Source: Varibaculum timonense_A (GTDB taxonomy: Bacteria > Actinomycetota > Actinomycetes > Actinomycetales > Actinomycetaceae). From it: a stretch of 64,000 nt of DNA. The stretch is from positions 124,001 to 188,000 of the forward strand of contig NZ_JAQEVU010000006.1 of NCBI RefSeq assembly GCF_027694345.1, read 5' to 3'. Made by a program: the position numbers and the translations under genes. Positions 61,013 through 64,000 of the stretch are shown here, piece by piece; position 1 is the first letter of the stretch; each line of letters opens with the position of its first letter. Under the pieces are notes generated by a model. That model had not been told where the DNA came from, made no database searches, and saw only the letters and a program-made list of their open reading frames with translations.

Positions 61013-61578
61013 TGGCTGAAGAAAAGACTCTAGTTCCGCGCCTAAAAGTGCGTTACCAGGAAGAAATCCGTAATTCTTTGAAAGACAAGTTTGAATACGA
61101 AAACGTAAACCAGATTCCAGGTCTGGCAAAAGTTGTCGTAAACATGGGTGTAGGCGATGCCTCTCATGACTCCAAACTAATGGAGGGCGCGATTCGTGAC
61201 CTGACCGCGATTACCGGACAGAAACCGGTTGTCACTAAGGCACGCAAATCTATCGCCCAGTTCAAACTGCGTGCCGGTCAGCCAATCGGCGCTCACGTTA
61301 CCATTCGTGGCGATCGGATGTGGGAGTTCGTAGACCGTTTGGTTTCTACCGCGCTGCCGCGTATCCGTGACTTTAGGGGACTAAGCCCCAAACAGTTTGA
61401 TGGTCACGGTAACTACACTTTCGGCTTGACCGAACAGGCCATGTTCCACGAGATTGATCAGGACTCGATTGATCGCGTACGTGGTATGGATATCACTGTG
61501 GTTACCACTGCTAACAGTGATGAAGAAGGTCGAGCACTGCTAAAGTTACTAGGCTTCCCGTTTAAGGAGGAACGTTAA
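61012..61578 (+). CDS. rplE: 50S ribosomal protein L5
   Basis: 188 residues: VNMGVGDASHDSKLMEGAIRDL and KARKSIAQFKLRAGQPIG are conserved L5 segments. Binds 5S rRNA. Coupled to rplX and rpsN by one-base overlaps. Confidence 0.99.
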   Translation: MAEEKTLVPRLKVRYQEEIRNSLKDKFEYENVNQIPGLAKVVVNMGVGDASHDSKLMEGAIRDLTAITGQKPVVTKARKSIAQFKLRAGQPIGAHVTIRGDRMWEFVDRLVSTALPRIRDFRGLSPKQFDGHGNYTFGLTEQAMFHEIDQDSIDRVRGMDITVVTTANSDEEGRALLKLLGFPFKEER

Positions 61579-61763
61579 TGGCGAAAACGGCGCTGAAGAA
61601 TAAAGCGAATCGTAAGCCGAAGTTCAAAGTACGCGGATACACACGGTGCAACCGCTGCGGACGCCCCCATTCGGTGTATCGCAAGTTTGGACTTTGCCGT
61701 GTTTGCCTGCGTGAGCTCGCTCTGCGGGGCGAACTGCCGGGCGTAACTAAGAGCAGTTGGTAA
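61578..61763 (+). CDS. rpsZ: 30S ribosomal protein S14, zinc type
   Basis: 61 residues, the short zinc-binding S14 with CNRC (residues 24-27) and CRVC (40-43). Its place between rplE and rpsH is standard. AAGGAGG precedes the start, inside the end of rplE. Confidence 0.98.
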   Translation: MAKTALKNKANRKPKFKVRGYTRCNRCGRPHSVYRKFGLCRVCLRELALRGELPGVTKSSW

Positions 61764-61823
61764 AAACTACTACGTTGCAGGTCTGAAACAGAAACCGCAG
61801 CGAGGAAGGGTTAGAACCCCAAA

Positions 61824-62222
61824 ATGACAATGACAGATCCCATCGCAGATATGCTTACACGTCTGCGTAACGCCAATGCGGCGCATTTGGACACTGTGTC
61901 TATGCCTTCATCAAAAATGAAGGCGGGAATCGCAAAGATTCTAGAAAATGAGGGCTATATAGCCAAGAGTGAAGTCACCGATGCCCGTGTGGGCAAGACT
62001 CTCACTTTGACCCTGAAATACGGAAGCAAGCGCGAACGGGCAATCACCGGTTGCAAGCGGGTTTCCAAGCCGGGTCTGCGTAAATACGCAAAATCCACTC
62101 AGTTGCCGAAGGTCATGGGAGGCCTTGGGGTGGCAATTTTGTCCACCTCCTCTGGCCTTATGACTGACCGTCAGGCACAAGACAAAGGCGTAGGCGGGGA
62201 AGTTCTCGCCTACATCTGGTAA
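61824..62222 (+). CDS. rpsH: 30S ribosomal protein S8
   Basis: 132 residues: MTDPIADMLTRLRNA start and a STSSGLMTDRQAQDKGVGGE end. Start at 61824 or Met3 at 61830. In E. coli S8 represses this operon by binding its mRNA; whether that holds here is not visible. Confidence 0.99.
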   Translation: MTMTDPIADMLTRLRNANAAHLDTVSMPSSKMKAGIAKILENEGYIAKSEVTDARVGKTLTLTLKYGSKRERAITGCKRVSKPGLRKYAKSTQLPKVMGGLGVAILSTSSGLMTDRQAQDKGVGGEVLAYIW

Positions 62223-62237
62223 GGGAGGGAATTAGGA

Positions 62238-62774
62238 ATGTCACGTATTGGCAAGACTCCGATTTCCCTACCGGCAGGTGTGGAAGTAAAAATCGATGGC
62301 TTGAATGTTTCGGTTAAAGGCCCTAAAGGTCAGCTGGAACGTACTTTTACCGGTGCGCTCACCATTCGTGAAGAGGACGGTAAAATTCTGGTTGATCGGG
62401 TAGAAGAAACTCGTCAGGCTCGCTCTTTGCACGGTCTTACCCGCTCTTTGATTTCCAATATGATTGAGGGTGTAACTAACGGTTTCACCAAAGAAATGGA
62501 AATCGTGGGGACCGGTTACCGCGTATTGACTCGCGGTAGCGATATTGAGCTGCAGCTAGGCTTCTCGCACCCGGTACCATTTAAAGCTCCCGAAGGAATC
62601 GAATTTAAGGTTAATAGCGCGCTATCTTTCACTATCTCTGGCATTAGCAAAGAGCTAGTGGGCGAGACCGCCGCGAAGATCCGTAAGATTCGTCCTCCGG
62701 AACCCTATAAGGGCAAAGGTATTCGTTACAAGGGCGAATTCGTTCGTCGCAAGGCCGGAAAGGCGGGTAAGTAA
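62238..62774 (+). CDS. rplF: 50S ribosomal protein L6
   Basis: 178 residues: MSRIGKTPISLPAGVEV start; the RRPEPYKGKGIRY-type signature appears as RPPEPYKGKGIRYKGE (about 151). Located near the factor-binding site of the large subunit. Confidence 0.99.
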   Translation: MSRIGKTPISLPAGVEVKIDGLNVSVKGPKGQLERTFTGALTIREEDGKILVDRVEETRQARSLHGLTRSLISNMIEGVTNGFTKEMEIVGTGYRVLTRGSDIELQLGFSHPVPFKAPEGIEFKVNSALSFTISGISKELVGETAAKIRKIRPPEPYKGKGIRYKGEFVRRKAGKAGK

Positions 62775-63146
62775 ATGTCGTATACCCCTAAAGGTAAAGG
62801 CAAATTCGTCGCTCGCAAGCGCCGCCATATTCGGGTTCGTAAACGCGTATATGGTACGGCGCAGCGCCCTCGTCTGGTGGTTACTCGGTCTAACCGCCAC
62901 ATGGTTGCCCAGGTTGTCAATGACGACTTGGGGCACACCTTGGTTTCAGCTTCCACCTTGGAAGCGGAGCAGCGAGGCGAGAAGATGAAGAAAGTAGATG
63001 CGGCTCGCCTGGTGGGTGAACGTATCGCCAAGCGTGCCCTAGAGGCAGGCATCACGGCTGTCGTGTTTGATCGCGGCGGCAACAAATATCATGGTCGCGT
63101 CGCCGCGGTGGCTGAAGGTGCCCGCGATGGCGGTCTGAAGCTGTAG
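62775..63146 (+). CDS. rplR: 50S ribosomal protein L18
   Basis: 123 residues; basic N-terminus and RPRLVVTRSNRHMVAQVVND, FDRGGNKYHGRVAAVAEGAR. Binds 5S rRNA with L5. Starts directly after the rplF stop. Confidence 0.99.
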   Translation: MSYTPKGKGKFVARKRRHIRVRKRVYGTAQRPRLVVTRSNRHMVAQVVNDDLGHTLVSASTLEAEQRGEKMKKVDAARLVGERIAKRALEAGITAVVFDRGGNKYHGRVAAVAEGARDGGLKL

Positions 63147-63161
63147 AGGAGAGGGAAAATA

Positions 63162-63851
63162 ATGGCTGAAGAAAATAAAAACGCCGATTCCCGGGAATCC
63201 CGTGGCAAAGGCCGCGAAGACCGGGGGCGTAAGGGCCGCCGCGACAATCGTCGTGAGCAGGAAAAGAATCAGTATTTAGAGCGCGTAGTTACCATTAACC
63301 GTGTTTCTAAAGTAGTTAAGGGCGGACGTCGTTTCGCTTTCACCGCTCTGGTAGTAGTCGGTGATGGTGAAGGCATGGTCGGTGTCGGATACGGTAAGGC
63401 TAAAGAGGTTCCCCAAGCTATTTCCAAGGGCGTGGAGGACGCGAAGAAGAACTTCTTCCAAGTACCGATGATTGGGCGCACTATCACTCACGTGGTACAG
63501 GGTGAGAAAGCTGCTGGCGTGGTTTTGCTTCGTCCTGCTTCTCCCGGTACCGGGGTAATCGCCGGTGGTCCGGTACGTGCAATCATGGAATGCGCGGGCG
63601 TTCATGACGTGCTAACCAAGTCTTTGGGTAGCGCTAATGCTTTGAACATCGTGCAGGCTACGGTGGCTGCTCTGAAGATGCTGCAGCGTCCGGAAGAGGT
63701 TGCGGCTCGCCGTGGACTTCCGGTTGAACGGGTTGTTCCCGAGGCAATGTTGCGGGCTCAAGCTGAGGCTCGCGCCGAGAAAGCTGAAAAGGCTAAAAAG
63801 GACGAGGCGGAGAAAGCCGCTGACGGGGTAGCTGAAGAGGTGAATGCCTGA
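63162..63851 (+). CDS. rpsE: 30S ribosomal protein S5
   Basis: 229 residues. A charged N-terminal extension of about 40 residues (GKGREDRGRKGRRDNRR), the core with VGVGYGKAKEVPQAISKG (about 73), and a Lys/Glu/Ala-rich C-terminal tail of about 35 residues. It shares a base with the rpmD start (TGATG). Confidence 0.99.
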   Translation: MAEENKNADSRESRGKGREDRGRKGRRDNRREQEKNQYLERVVTINRVSKVVKGGRRFAFTALVVVGDGEGMVGVGYGKAKEVPQAISKGVEDAKKNFFQVPMIGRTITHVVQGEKAAGVVLLRPASPGTGVIAGGPVRAIMECAGVHDVLTKSLGSANALNIVQATVAALKMLQRPEEVAARRGLPVERVVPEAMLRAQAEARAEKAEKAKKDEAEKAADGVAEEVNA

Positions 63852-64000
63852 TGAGTAAGCTGAAAATCACCCAGGTTAAAGGTTTGGTGAATACCAACCA
63901 GAATCAGCGGCGCGTTATGCAATCGCTGGGTCTGCGCAAGATTCGTCACAGTGTGGAGCATCAAGATAATCCGGCTATTCGTGGTCAGATTCGTAAAGTT
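63851..64000 (+). CDS. rpmD: 50S ribosomal protein L30, 5' part
   Basis: 50 codons before the window ends: MSKLKITQVKGLVNTNQNQR, then SLGLRKIRHSVEHQDNPAIR, both typical of L30. The full protein is about 60 residues, so only the last few residues are missing. Confidence 0.96.
   Translation, partial: MSKLKITQVKGLVNTNQNQRRVMQSLGLRKIRHSVEHQDNPAIRGQIRKV

Noticed and set aside
1..64000. CRISPR array or insertion sequence
   Set aside because: No regularly spaced repeats and no transposase-like reading frame were seen on either strand.

Overview
The window is a stretch of chromosome from a moderate-GC actinobacterium, most likely Actinomycetaceae (the gene repertoire and codon use recall Varibaculum or Mobiluncus; genus is inference). 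The evidence is the fhaA-fhaB-pstP-rodA-pbpA-pknA-pknB growth and division cluster next to crgA and a class E sortase, an rpoB starting with TTG, zinc-binding S14 and L33, and many ATGA or TAATG gene overlaps.

Layout. 1-2.7 kb: the end of an unrecognised gene, an alpha/beta hydrolase and a small membrane protein. 2.9-4.4 kb: a dicarboxylate/amino acid symporter on the minus strand. 4.4-5.2 kb: a repeat-rich gap ending in a leader with an attenuator-like hairpin before rplJ-rplL. 6.3-10 kb: a heterodimeric ABC exporter. 10-10.9 kb: a gap made of degraded repeats. 10.9-13.7 kb: a polar amino acid ABC importer. 13.8-16.1 kb: a large secreted/membrane protein, then tRNA-Tyr, tRNA-Thr, tRNA-Met and rpmG. 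17.1-19.1 kb: two inositol-type sugar genes. 19.3-29.7 kb: the crgA/sortase/kinase/penicillin-binding-protein cluster. 29.9-37 kb: tRNA-Leu, a thioesterase, a uracil permease, a LytR_C protein and a CydDC-like ABC pair. 37.2-44.6 kb: rpoB-rpoC. 44.8-49.5 kb: a secreted metalloprotease, an HtrA-type protease, a membrane protein and a fructosamine kinase. 49.6-51.8 kb: argS-argR. 51.8-52.9 kb: a second repeat-filled gap. 52.9-60.2 kb: an accessory region. 60.2-64 kb: a spc-type ribosomal protein operon (rplN to rpmD, cut by the window end).

The accessory region lies between tRNA-Arg and rplN. It holds a 1329-residue wall-anchored M26-type metalloprotease bounded by about 55-bp direct repeats, one of which starts in the tRNA 3' end. 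After it come a RelB antitoxin with a frameshifted YoeB toxin, two small genes of unknown function (one with a ribbon-helix-helix-like tail), a VbhA-like Fic antitoxin without its toxin, and fragments resembling a signal peptidase I tail and a sortase-like gene. There is no integrase. It reads as a worn-down genomic island that abuts the spc operon, where rpsQ and the S10 genes would usually be.

The least explained signal is a family of about 104-bp nested-palindrome elements: two copies near 52.2 and 52.6 kb and one inverted copy near 10.6 kb. Their central stem shows compensatory base changes. They sit inside two larger related intergenic repeats 42 kb apart. No CRISPR array, insertion sequence or phage gene was seen.
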